Shown: piece after piece, positions 10,269-18,737 of the stretch
Position numbering within the stretch: position 1 is the first letter of the stretch
Layout of the letters: the number at the start of each line of letters is the position of its first letter
Assembly (NCBI GenBank): GCA_031286695.1
Contig: JAITTY010000009.1
Span: 248,001 to 312,000 of the forward strand
DNA length: 64,000 bases
Origin: Sphingobacterium sp.
Lineage (GTDB): Bacteria > Bacteroidota > Bacteroidia > Sphingobacteriales > Sphingobacteriaceae
Reading direction: 5' to 3'
The notes under the pieces: generated by a model
Seen by the model: only the letters and a program-made list of their open reading frames with translations
Database searches by the model: none
Told to the model about the DNA's origin: nothing
Program-made: the position numbers and the translations under genes

Positions 10269-12167
10269 ATGAAAAATATCATATCAAAAATAAGTTTTGC
10301 TTTACTCATCGGGGGAGTTATCAGCTCATGTTCCAAGTTTGATGAGATGAACAATAATCCCTATAAAGCCTCAGACGATCAGGTCAAAATTGAATTCTTT
10401 TTTAACAATTCCCTTACAGGAGCACAACAGGATCCTAATATTGCGGAGCGTATCTTCGTTCTAGACTGGAAAACTACAGGCCGACAACATATGACCAATG
10501 GTCTTGCAACAGGAACTGTAAATGATGATTGGTCAAAAGAATATTATAGATATTCAGCTGAATGGATCAAAAATGCGACAAAAGGGATTGAGATTGCCAC
10601 TAATGAGATCAATGCAGGATCGGCAAAAGAATATACCAACAACCTGCTCCAGATTACGCGTATCTGGAGAGCATATCTGATCAGCGAAGCAGCAGACAAC
10701 TTTGGTCCTATGCCGATTGAATTCGCGCAGGGGGTCAATCCTAAATACAGCTCTGTTAAAGATGTTTACTACTATCTTTTTGAGGAGCTTAAAGATGCTA
10801 CATCCAAAATCAAATCAGGAATCAAAGTACCTGATGATGTCATGAAGTTTGACCGTGCTTATGCTTTCAATGATGAAAAATGGATCAAATATGCGAATTC
10901 TTTGCGTATGCGCCTTGCAATGCGTCTTTCTGAAGTAGATGCTGCAAAAGCAAAATCTGAGTTTGAAGCAGCAGCAACGTCCAATAAGTTTATCATCAAT
11001 ACAGTCGATAATTTTACAGTGGCTGAAAAAGATGGCTGGGATCCATTAACTGGCGTTATGAGCCGGAGCTGGAACTACCAAGCACTTTCCGCTACATTAA
11101 ACAATCTATACCTTGGCCTAGGTGGTATTCCAACAGAGCAACAAGTTGCAGAGCCGTTGAAATCTTCTGTAAAGGCTGACAATTATATTGGGAAACGCTA
11201 TAGTAACCATTTCACTACAATGACGAATGACCCTTCTGCAGGCTACTGGCTGGATGGTCTTCCAAATAAAATAGATCCACGTGCCTTAAAAGCATTTTTC
11301 ATTCCGGGCGATTTCAGTAATCCAAATTTCTTTATGAATGGCGACGACTCAGAAACAACTGTTGATACCTTGGTTAATGGCAATACCAAAATTGCTGTCA
11401 ACACCAAATATACATGGAATGCGTTTTCATTAGGGGACTGGGCTGCAAAAGGGACAAATAACAGATTAAGAAGCACACTTGTAGGGAAAGTTCCAGCTAT
11501 CGGTGTACAATTCAGAAGAAGCACAAATAGTCGTATTTTCTTTGCAAACTGGGAAACTTACTTTCTTTTAGCAGAAGCTTCCTTAAAGGGGTGGACTACT
11601 GGGACTTCAGCGCAAGTCGCATATGAAAATGGGATCAAAGCCAATTTCGATTACTGGGGTGTAGGCCAATTTGCGACTGAATATATTAATTCGACAGATT
11701 ATAATCGTGTCGGTACATCTGTTAGCTTTACACACGTAGCTGAACCCGGAGATTCCCATACTATGAATTATATTGATGGTTATACAAATGTTGCAGGAAG
11801 CGCAACCATCAAGTATCCGGTCAATACGCTGTATAAAAATGGAGCAGTGCGTAATGACTTATTAACAAAGATTATTACACAAAAATTCATTGCTAACTTA
11901 CCATGGTTACCATTAGAATCCTGGAATGACCAAAGAAGATTGGGATTACCGTTCTTTGAGAATCCAGCTATTGAAAACGCATTACCGAACTTGCCTGATC
12001 TTACATCAGCAAATTATATGACAAGCAGCATCAAATTCTTCCCGCAGCGATTAGCTTTCCCTTCATCATTTAGGGATACTGATCCAGCAGGATACCAAGA
12101 AGCTGTAAACTTATTGGGCGGCACTGACAAAGTATTAACACCACTTTGGTGGGCTAAACAGAAATAG
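10269..12167 (+). CDS. SusD-like surface lipoprotein, unit 2
   Basis: The product has 632 residues, longer than the partners of units 1 and 3. The lipoprotein signal ends at ISSC (Cys21), followed by SKFDEMNNNPYKA, typical of the SusD-like (RagB-like) group. Helical motifs such as KYANSLRMRLAMRLSEVD and TYFLLAEASLKGW are family signatures. It ends with PLWWAKQK and not with WDVN. It should act as the lid and binding subunit for the SusC at 7026. A strong terminator follows at 12183. The ligand is unknown. Confidence 0.92.
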   Translation: MKNIISKISFALLIGGVISSCSKFDEMNNNPYKASDDQVKIEFFFNNSLTGAQQDPNIAERIFVLDWKTTGRQHMTNGLATGTVNDDWSKEYYRYSAEWIKNATKGIEIATNEINAGSAKEYTNNLLQITRIWRAYLISEAADNFGPMPIEFAQGVNPKYSSVKDVYYYLFEELKDATSKIKSGIKVPDDVMKFDRAYAFNDEKWIKYANSLRMRLAMRLSEVDAAKAKSEFEAAATSNKFIINTVDNFTVAEKDGWDPLTGVMSRSWNYQALSATLNNLYLGLGGIPTEQQVAEPLKSSVKADNYIGKRYSNHFTTMTNDPSAGYWLDGLPNKIDPRALKAFFIPGDFSNPNFFMNGDDSETTVDTLVNGNTKIAVNTKYTWNAFSLGDWAAKGTNNRLRSTLVGKVPAIGVQFRRSTNSRIFFANWETYFLLAEASLKGWTTGTSAQVAYENGIKANFDYWGVGQFATEYINSTDYNRVGTSVSFTHVAEPGDSHTMNYIDGYTNVAGSATIKYPVNTLYKNGAVRNDLLTKIITQKFIANLPWLPLESWNDQRRLGLPFFENPAIENALPNLPDLTSANYMTSSIKFFPQRLAFPSSFRDTDPAGYQEAVNLLGGTDKVLTPLWWAKQK

Positions 12168-12182
12168 CTTTCCTTAAAAACA

Positions 12183-12210
12183 AAAAGCCAGCTTAAAGCT
12201 GGCTTTTTTT
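12183..12210 (+). terminator. Rho-independent terminator of unit 2
   Basis: Perfect 12-bp stem AAAAGCCAGCTT / AAGCTGGCTTTT around a single A, ending in a T run. It lies 15 nt after the SusD stop and closes unit 2. Confidence 0.92.
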
Positions 12211-12306
12211 GTTTTTAAGGGATACCATCTTAATATATTTGTTACAATTACACTTATTATAAAATCAAAAGAACAGCCCAGTTCTATTAAAAATAAAGGA
12301 TCTATT

Positions 12307-12337
12307 AAATTCTTTTTAAAAAATTTAAAAAGAATTT
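12307..12337 (+). promoter_or_regulatory. Palindromic candidate ROK operator of unit 3
   Basis: Perfect 14-bp arms (AAATTCTTTTTAAA / TTTAAAAAGAATTT) around AAA. The inner core CTTTTTAAA-N3-TTTAAAAAG is the same as in the site at 5732-5752, and the distance to the -7 box is identical (core end to -7 start is 28 nt). The outer bases differ between the two sites, as expected for paralogous repressors with related but partly separate specificity. Confidence 0.72.
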
Positions 12338-12367
12338 TGAACTTAAAACAAACAATATATATCTTTA
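12336..12367 (+). promoter_or_regulatory. Promoter of ROK-SusC-SusD unit 3 (candidate)
   Basis: TTTG (12336-12339) is a full match to the Bacteroidota -33 element. After 20 nt it is followed by TATCTTTA (12360-12367), one base from TAnnTTTG. The operator palindrome overlaps the -33 element. The predicted leader is about 160 nt, far longer than in unit 2, and contains a short in-frame reading frame at 12455. Confidence 0.62.
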
Positions 12368-12454
12368 AATTATAAACACTAAAGACACACAAACTAAATT
12401 CATCCACATTAGATCTGAGTTACACAGATCCGATGAGCAAATAACTAAGTATCC

Positions 12455-12487
12455 ATGACTTTATTGAAAGATAATATCATAGATTAA
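12455..12487 (+). other. Ten-codon reading frame in the leader of ROK gene 3
   Basis: ATG at 12455 encodes MTLLKDNIID and then stops. It is in frame with the ROK start 78 nt downstream, and a second in-frame TAA directly abuts that ATG (TAAATG at 12530). The ten residues resemble the N-terminus expected of a ROK regulator (compare MELKEKILTYLYY in unit 2). It may be an upstream peptide frame or the relic of an older, longer N-terminus. Coincidence is possible. Confidence 0.25.
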
Positions 12488-12532
12488 AAAACACTAGAAA
12501 CCAAACAATTAAAAATTATCAATACTTACTAA

Positions 12533-13696
12533 ATGGTTGTAGAGATTATAAGAAACTTGTATTACCGCCCAATGCAACCGATTGCAGAGATCGCTAATTC
12601 ACTTTCACGGAGTATCCCTTCTGTCACCAAACAGATCAACGAACTCCTTCTCAAAAATATTATTGTGGAAAAAGGCTACGCTGCGTCGACAGGCGGAAGA
12701 AAGGCAATGCGATATATGCTTAATGACAATCTAAACTATACAATCATTAGTATAACAATCGACCAGTTTTATACAGCCATTGCCTTGTCAAATCTTAAAG
12801 GAGAAATTGTCTCATCATTGGACAATCTTTCAATTGATCTAAGGGAACCTGATGCCGCAAATTTAATATTGGAAGTCATTGATCATTTTGTTTCGATCAA
12901 TAATCCCGATTTAAAACGAATTATTGGCATAGGAATTAGCATACCGGGCTTTGTCAATTCTGAAACTGGCCTGAATGAGTCCTATAATCGTGATTCTCCG
13001 CTATATAATTTAAAGGAATGCATCGAACAAAAATTCAACTTACCAGCCGTTATTGATAACGATTCCCGCTGTGTCGCATGGGCGGAAAAGAAATTTGGTG
13101 AAGTCCAAGATTCTTCACATGCACTTGTCATCAACCTGAACTGGGGAGTAGGCTTAGGCATTCTTATTAATGACGATATATTCAAAGGAACCTCTGGCTT
13201 TGCCGGCGAATTCAGTCATATCCCTCTTTCGGATGAATTAACGTTATGCTCATGTGGCAAAAGAGGCTGTCTAGAAGTTGCAGCTTCGCTTAGCGCTGCT
13301 ATTCGAAATATTGAAAAGGATATTAATAATGGGGAATATTCAATATATGAGAAACTCTCAAAAGAATCCGACAATAAAGTAGAAGCCTTGATAAAGTCCG
13401 TACATATTGGCGATCAGATAGCAATTAATAACATCGGGAAAATTGGCTATTTACTTGGCAAGGGAATATCAACATTGATCCATATCCTTAACCCTAGCAA
13501 AATCATCATTAGCGGCAGAGGAGCAGAAATAGGGAATATTTTAGCACCCCATATTCAAGTTGCAATCAACGAATATAGTATTCCCAAGATATCGAAAAAG
13601 ACAACACTCGGAATTTCAAGTTTACACAAAAGAGCTCAACAGCTTGGCACTACAGCATTAGTCATTGAAAAATACATCACAAACATAATTAACTAA
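12533..13696 (+). CDS. ROK-family transcriptional repressor, unit 3
   Basis: The product has 387 residues with an N-terminal winged helix (about 1-58, AASTGGRKAMRYMLN wing) and a ROK domain with IDNDSRC, GEFSHIPL, CSCGKRGCLE and ISGRGAE. As in unit 2, the kinase phosphate loop is not conserved (TIDQFYTAIAL). The start is fixed by an in-frame stop just before the ATG. It is a close paralogue of the ROK proteins at 1 and 5831. It precedes SusC by 23 nt and presumably represses the operon that includes the fucosidase. Confidence 0.92.
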   Translation: MVVEIIRNLYYRPMQPIAEIANSLSRSIPSVTKQINELLLKNIIVEKGYAASTGGRKAMRYMLNDNLNYTIISITIDQFYTAIALSNLKGEIVSSLDNLSIDLREPDAANLILEVIDHFVSINNPDLKRIIGIGISIPGFVNSETGLNESYNRDSPLYNLKECIEQKFNLPAVIDNDSRCVAWAEKKFGEVQDSSHALVINLNWGVGLGILINDDIFKGTSGFAGEFSHIPLSDELTLCSCGKRGCLEVAASLSAAIRNIEKDINNGEYSIYEKLSKESDNKVEALIKSVHIGDQIAINNIGKIGYLLGKGISTLIHILNPSKIIISGRGAEIGNILAPHIQVAINEYSIPKISKKTTLGISSLHKRAQQLGTTALVIEKYITNIIN

Positions 13697-13719
13697 CGTT
13701 TTACACAAACACCTAAAAC

Positions 13720-16700
13720 ATGAGTCTATTTTACAAAAAAACTGCAGGATTAGCGTTATGTACACTTTTTAGTGCTACGTCGCTCTACGCGCAGCAAAGC
13801 ATTTCTGGAATAGTTTCAGATGCTAATGGACCAGTCTCTGGCGCAACAATTTCTGTCAAAGGGACAACCAGAGGTACACAAACAGGAGCCAACGGAGCTT
13901 TTACAATTCAAGCCTCACAAGGCGAAATCTTACGTGTATCTATTGTCGGATACAAATCCCAAGAAATAACTGTTGGTTCGTCAAAAACGATTAATATCAA
14001 ATTAACCGAAGATGCCTCTGCGCTAGAAGAAGTTGTTGTAACGGCAATGGGCATTAAACGTGCACCTAAAGAGCTTGGTTATGCTATGAGTACAGTTGAC
14101 TCGAAAGAATTGACAAAGACAGGATCTCCTAACTTCGCAGGTGCATTATATGGAAAAGCACCTGGAGTACGCATTTCTGCGGCGCCAGGGGGAGCTACTT
14201 CGGGTATCAATATCAACATTCGTGGTACGAACTCAATTACTGGAAACTCACAACCTTTGGTTATCATTGACGGAGTTCCTATGCGACAAACGTCTTTCAA
14301 CAATTCCGATTACTGGGGCGATCAACGTGCCAGAGGAAATGGTCTAGAAGACCTCAATCCAGAGGATATAGAAAACATTAGTATTCTAAAAGGTGCTTCT
14401 GCGGCAGCATTATATGGCTCAGAGGCAATGAATGGGGTTGTCTTAGTGACAACTAAATCTGGAAAAGCTGGAAAGGGATTTACAATTGATTTCAATGCGA
14501 CATATACGCATGATCAAATAGCTTATACACCTAGATTTCAAAAAGTAAGAGGTCCAGGTTACTCAAAAGCCTATCAGGATGATGGACAAGCAGATGACAT
14601 GTTTGAACGTTATGGTAGCGATGAAACAATTAATAAAGTCAACCGAGGGGTCATGAATTCCGGACTCAATTTTGGGCCTAAATTTGATGGACAAGATATC
14701 ATTTCTTGGGATGGTCAAGTCAGACCTTATTCCGCCCAAAATTCTTATAATAAATTCTTTAATAATCCCAACAACAGCATTTTCAATTTAGCAATCGGTA
14801 ATGCCACGGAAAACTCAAATATCCGCTTTTCATTAACTCGCCAAGATAATGAAATGACTGCAGTTGAATCCTATAACAAGAAGAATGTAGCCAACTTAAA
14901 CGCCAGCTTTACACTTTGGAAAAATTTCAAAAATGATGTTGTTGTCAACTTCATTAATCAGCATACGCATAATAGACCGTTTTTGACCGACCGTCTAATT
15001 AACAACTTTGGCGGGATGATTTCCACATTTGACAACCCAGAATGGTACTACAGCAAGTATCGTACTAGTTTGGGCTATAAATACGTCATCCAAGCACCAG
15101 GTGTAAAAAGCTTAACCCCCGACGAGAACATTCGCTATAATGGCTACAAGGGAGATGTCCTTGAGTATGCGTGGAACTCATTGGCAAAACAATATGATGA
15201 ATATTCCAATCGCCTGATTGGTTCATACACGGCAACATGGAGTGTCACTAGCGACTTATCTTTACGTGCTCGTGTATCAGCTGATGTTACCTCCTTAAAA
15301 ACCGAGGACAAACAACCGAGTGAAACGCCATTATTATATGGTTATTCGGGGTTTTTCGGGCTAGGAAATCAAAATGCAAACATCTATTATACAGACTTGT
15401 TAGCAAACTACAGTAAACAATTAAACCAAAATATCAAAATCGGTATAATTGGTGGCTATACTGCAACTCGTTCGGAAGATGTATATGTTCAAAACCAAAC
15501 AGATGGAGGATTATCTGTACGCGATTGGTTTGATGTAAATGCAAGTGTCAACAATTCTACTCGAAGTGACAGATACAATTACAGAAATTATATGTTACGA
15601 GATGCCTTATTTGGTACTTTGAATTTTAATCTAAAAGAATTTTGGAACGTAGAAGGAACATTACGCCGCGAGCGAATTTCAACCATGCGCCCAGATAATA
15701 ATGTATTGTATTATCCATCGGTAAATTCTAGCTTAATCCTTTCGGAAGCTCTTCATCTCCCTGAGTTTTTCAATTATGCAAAACTTCGCGGTTCATGGGG
15801 AATTGTAGGTAACTATCCTGATATCTATAAAAGCGCGCTATCTTATACACAGAAATCACTAGGCGCACAAACCGACGGCGGCGCATCAGTTCTTTATACG
15901 ACTGTTCCGACAACTGAATTTGGGAATGAAAATATCAAACCCGAAACTAAAAACGAAATAGAATTTGGTCTAGAGACTAAGATGCTAAACGGCAGATTAG
16001 GTTTAGATGTGACTTATTACAATGGATTAATAAAAGATCAAATTCTAAATTACACATTACCGATAACTACTGGAGCGAACTCCATATTAGCAAACGTTGG
16101 TACACTTCGCAATACAGGTTGGGAATTTGCAATCAACGGGACACCTATTCAAAAGGAAAACTTTAGATGGTCATCTACATTGAATTTTTCAATGAATAAG
16201 AATGTTGTCAAAGAATTACCTGGGAATACAGGATCTTTATTGCTTAAAGATTACGATGGAAATGCAGCCCAACTCGTTGCCAATGTAGGTCAATCCATGG
16301 GAGATATCATGGTAAGACCCGTCAAGACAGACGATAATGGCAACAAAATCGTATCATCTACTGGCCTCTACGAGATCGATGGTGATCGTTGGATCAAAGC
16401 TGGAAATGCTTTACCAAAGGCTGTCGGTGGCTTTATCAATAATTTCACTTATAAGAATTTTTCACTTGATGTATTAATGGATTTCCGGCTGGGAGGAAGT
16501 GTAATGCCTACGGGTATAAATTGGATGACTAGCTTAGGATTAACCGAAGAAAGCTTAAATTATATGGATACAGAGCACGGTGGATTGAGCTATTATCAAA
16601 CAAAAGATGCTACGGGAGCTACTATCGGAATACAAACTTCAAATTCGACCGGTCCAAATGGAGAAACAGTTTATCATGATGGTATGTTGATGAATGGAAA

Positions 16701-17067
16701 CCTCGCCGACGGAACGCCTAATAGCAACATTATTTCGCAAGCCACTTATTATGACGCTACATACAACTGGGGAGGTCCACAATACTCACAATCGCGTTAT
16801 GAGCTCTATGTCAAAAAAAACAACTATGTCAAAATGCGTGAAATTTCCTTAGGGTATCGTTTACCAGCTTCTATTGCATCAAAATTAAGAGCCAAAAACG
16901 TACAACTATCAGCATTCGGGCGAAATCTCTTCTTTATTTACCGCTCAATCAAAGATCTGGATCCCGAACAAATGACAGGAGGCTCCAGCTGGATCAACAA
17001 TGTATCCAATGCTGGAACTTCACCAGCTACTAGAACTTTTGGATTAATGCTACGCGCTAGCTTTTAA
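13720..17067 (+). CDS. SusC/RagA-like TonB-dependent outer-membrane transporter, unit 3
   Basis: The product has 1115 residues. The signal peptide ends at LYAQQ, then come a regulatory-like domain (about 27-100), DEVVVTAMGIKR, a plug with ILKGASAAALYGSEAMNGVVLVTTK-like sequence and a beta-barrel ending in F. No STN domain is present. It works with the SusD 11 nt downstream. Because a GH29 fucosidase follows in the same direction, a fucosylated glycan is a reasonable guess for its substrate. Confidence 0.95.
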   Translation: MSLFYKKTAGLALCTLFSATSLYAQQSISGIVSDANGPVSGATISVKGTTRGTQTGANGAFTIQASQGEILRVSIVGYKSQEITVGSSKTINIKLTEDASALEEVVVTAMGIKRAPKELGYAMSTVDSKELTKTGSPNFAGALYGKAPGVRISAAPGGATSGININIRGTNSITGNSQPLVIIDGVPMRQTSFNNSDYWGDQRARGNGLEDLNPEDIENISILKGASAAALYGSEAMNGVVLVTTKSGKAGKGFTIDFNATYTHDQIAYTPRFQKVRGPGYSKAYQDDGQADDMFERYGSDETINKVNRGVMNSGLNFGPKFDGQDIISWDGQVRPYSAQNSYNKFFNNPNNSIFNLAIGNATENSNIRFSLTRQDNEMTAVESYNKKNVANLNASFTLWKNFKNDVVVNFINQHTHNRPFLTDRLINNFGGMISTFDNPEWYYSKYRTSLGYKYVIQAPGVKSLTPDENIRYNGYKGDVLEYAWNSLAKQYDEYSNRLIGSYTATWSVTSDLSLRARVSADVTSLKTEDKQPSETPLLYGYSGFFGLGNQNANIYYTDLLANYSKQLNQNIKIGIIGGYTATRSEDVYVQNQTDGGLSVRDWFDVNASVNNSTRSDRYNYRNYMLRDALFGTLNFNLKEFWNVEGTLRRERISTMRPDNNVLYYPSVNSSLILSEALHLPEFFNYAKLRGSWGIVGNYPDIYKSALSYTQKSLGAQTDGGASVLYTTVPTTEFGNENIKPETKNEIEFGLETKMLNGRLGLDVTYYNGLIKDQILNYTLPITTGANSILANVGTLRNTGWEFAINGTPIQKENFRWSSTLNFSMNKNVVKELPGNTGSLLLKDYDGNAAQLVANVGQSMGDIMVRPVKTDDNGNKIVSSTGLYEIDGDRWIKAGNALPKAVGGFINNFTYKNFSLDVLMDFRLGGSVMPTGINWMTSLGLTEESLNYMDTEHGGLSYYQTKDATGATIGIQTSNSTGPNGETVYHDGMLMNGNLADGTPNSNIISQATYYDATYNWGGPQYSQSRYELYVKKNNYVKMREISLGYRLPASIASKLRAKNVQLSAFGRNLFFIYRSIKDLDPEQMTGGSSWINNVSNAGTSPATRTFGLMLRASF

Positions 17068-17078
17068 ATTTTACGAAA

Positions 17079-18662
17079 ATGAAAACATCAATTTTATATA
17101 TGGGGCTTTTAGCAGCTTCACTAACAACGATAACATCGTGTAAAAAAGATTCTTTTGGAGAATATTATAAAAATCAAGGAAAGGTATCGGAATCAACGCC
17201 TGAAAAGCAATTTACAGGAATGATTTATGGGTTTAGAGCCTTAATTATTCCAACTTATGGAAATTATTTCATAACCTTGCGCCCCACAATCAATCTGTAT
17301 ATTCAAAATTTAGGATCGATCAACCAAGCAAACCAGCTTCTACCAGGATCTGCAGCTACCGAAGAACGTTGGAATAAGTACTATGAAGGTTTGGCCCAAT
17401 ACAAAGAATTCACGCGTTTATACGATGCTTTAAGTACTGAAGACAAACTACAAAAGAAGGTAATGGAATTAGCTGCAAAAGTTATATTCTATGACCAAAC
17501 AGAGCAAATGGTCGATTTATATGGTGCGATACCTTGGTCTGAAGCGGGGAAATTAATGGCTAATGGCGGTGATTATACGATTTCTTATGCTAAATATGAT
17601 CAACCAGAGGATATCTACGGTACTATGCTAGACGATTTAAAAACCATTAGCACAGAACTCAATACCGTTGTCATTCCCGAGGATTTTACCTCCACATTTA
17701 AAACACAGGACTTGATAAATAATGGTGATCGTGATTTATGGCGAAAATACTGTAATTCCTTACGATTAAGAATGTTAACAAGAGTATCCGAAAGTTCCCA
17801 ATTTTCTGCAAGAGCTAAAACTGAAATTGCCGAAATTATTGGTAACCAAAAAGATTTCCCTCTTATTCTCACCAATAGCGAAAATGCACAAATTGACATT
17901 TTCAACACAAGTTCGGATATCAAATCCGAAGATATCAAGGGCGCATTTGAAGCTGGAGGATCTTGGTATGCCAACTTGGCAAGCAAACCTATGATCGATG
18001 AAATGAATCGGATTAAAGATCCGCGACGTCAACTATTATTCGAAAAAGGTTCATCTGCAGGCAATGTGTATATTGGGTTAGATCAAACAGAAACAGTAGC
18101 CAATCAGACCGCTCTTGCAAAAAGCTCAACATTGAGTTCCATACACCGTAATACAATATCACGCAATAGGTATCTTCCTGGTCTGCTAATGACAGCCTCA
18201 GAAGTAAATTTTCTATTAGCAGAATATTACACTAAACAGGGAGATAATGCTACTGCAAAATCAGTATTTGAAACAGCATTAAAAGAGTCTGTTGATCTAT
18301 ATACGAAAATTAGTCAGAAAAGTGACGATGCTACTATCACTAAAGCTGCAGTTCCTACTGCAACGCAAATTACAGATTTTATCGCCACGGTCGATTGGAA
18401 TGGAGCGAGTAATAAAATACAATTAATCGCTATGCAAAAATGGCTGCATTTCAACCTGTTTCAGGCTGTGCAAAACTGGTCCGAACAAAGACGTTTAGAT
18501 TATCCGAAATTTACGATTCCGACGTTCAATTCCGACAGACAGAAAACGGTACCTGTGAGATTCACACTTCCTCAAGCAGAAGCGACGTATAATACGGCGA
18601 ATTACAATGCTGTAAAAGCACAAGACACACCAGATACCAAACTTTTCTGGGACGTAAACTAA
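17079..18662 (+). CDS. SusD/RagB-like surface lipoprotein, unit 3
   Basis: The product has 527 residues with a lipobox at ITSC (Cys21). It carries SusD helical signatures such as YCNSLRLRMLTRVSE and LLMTASEVNFLLAEYY, and ends with FWDVN like the unit 1 partner. It forms the glycan-binding lid of the SusC at 13720. A terminator hairpin begins 23 nt after its stop. Confidence 0.92.
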   Translation: MKTSILYMGLLAASLTTITSCKKDSFGEYYKNQGKVSESTPEKQFTGMIYGFRALIIPTYGNYFITLRPTINLYIQNLGSINQANQLLPGSAATEERWNKYYEGLAQYKEFTRLYDALSTEDKLQKKVMELAAKVIFYDQTEQMVDLYGAIPWSEAGKLMANGGDYTISYAKYDQPEDIYGTMLDDLKTISTELNTVVIPEDFTSTFKTQDLINNGDRDLWRKYCNSLRLRMLTRVSESSQFSARAKTEIAEIIGNQKDFPLILTNSENAQIDIFNTSSDIKSEDIKGAFEAGGSWYANLASKPMIDEMNRIKDPRRQLLFEKGSSAGNVYIGLDQTETVANQTALAKSSTLSSIHRNTISRNRYLPGLLMTASEVNFLLAEYYTKQGDNATAKSVFETALKESVDLYTKISQKSDDATITKAAVPTATQITDFIATVDWNGASNKIQLIAMQKWLHFNLFQAVQNWSEQRRLDYPKFTIPTFNSDRQKTVPVRFTLPQAEATYNTANYNAVKAQDTPDTKLFWDVN

Positions 18663-18685
18663 AATATTAACTACATCTATCTATT

Positions 18686-18716
18686 AAGAAGGCCACCTAA
18701 GGTGGCCTTCTTTTTA
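18686..18716 (+). terminator. Terminator or attenuator between SusD (unit 3) and fucosidase
   Basis: Perfect 12-bp stem AAGAAGGCCACC / GGTGGCCTTCTT with a TAA loop and a T run (18711-18715). It ends about 20 nt before the fucosidase ATG. No separate promoter fits in that space, so fucosidase expression would depend on read-through. Confidence 0.9.
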
Positions 18717-18737
18717 TCATTTTCATTATCTTTATCC

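Noticed and set aside
655..17067. Repeated susC 5' ends as a mobile element
   Set aside because: The similarity is confined to homologous gene parts, and there are no terminal repeats or transposase, so paralogy explains it.
18702..18737. Upstream GTG start for the fucosidase adding 12 residues
   Set aside because: The GTG lies inside the right arm of the terminator stem, and the extension spoils the signal peptide. The ATG at 18738 is better.
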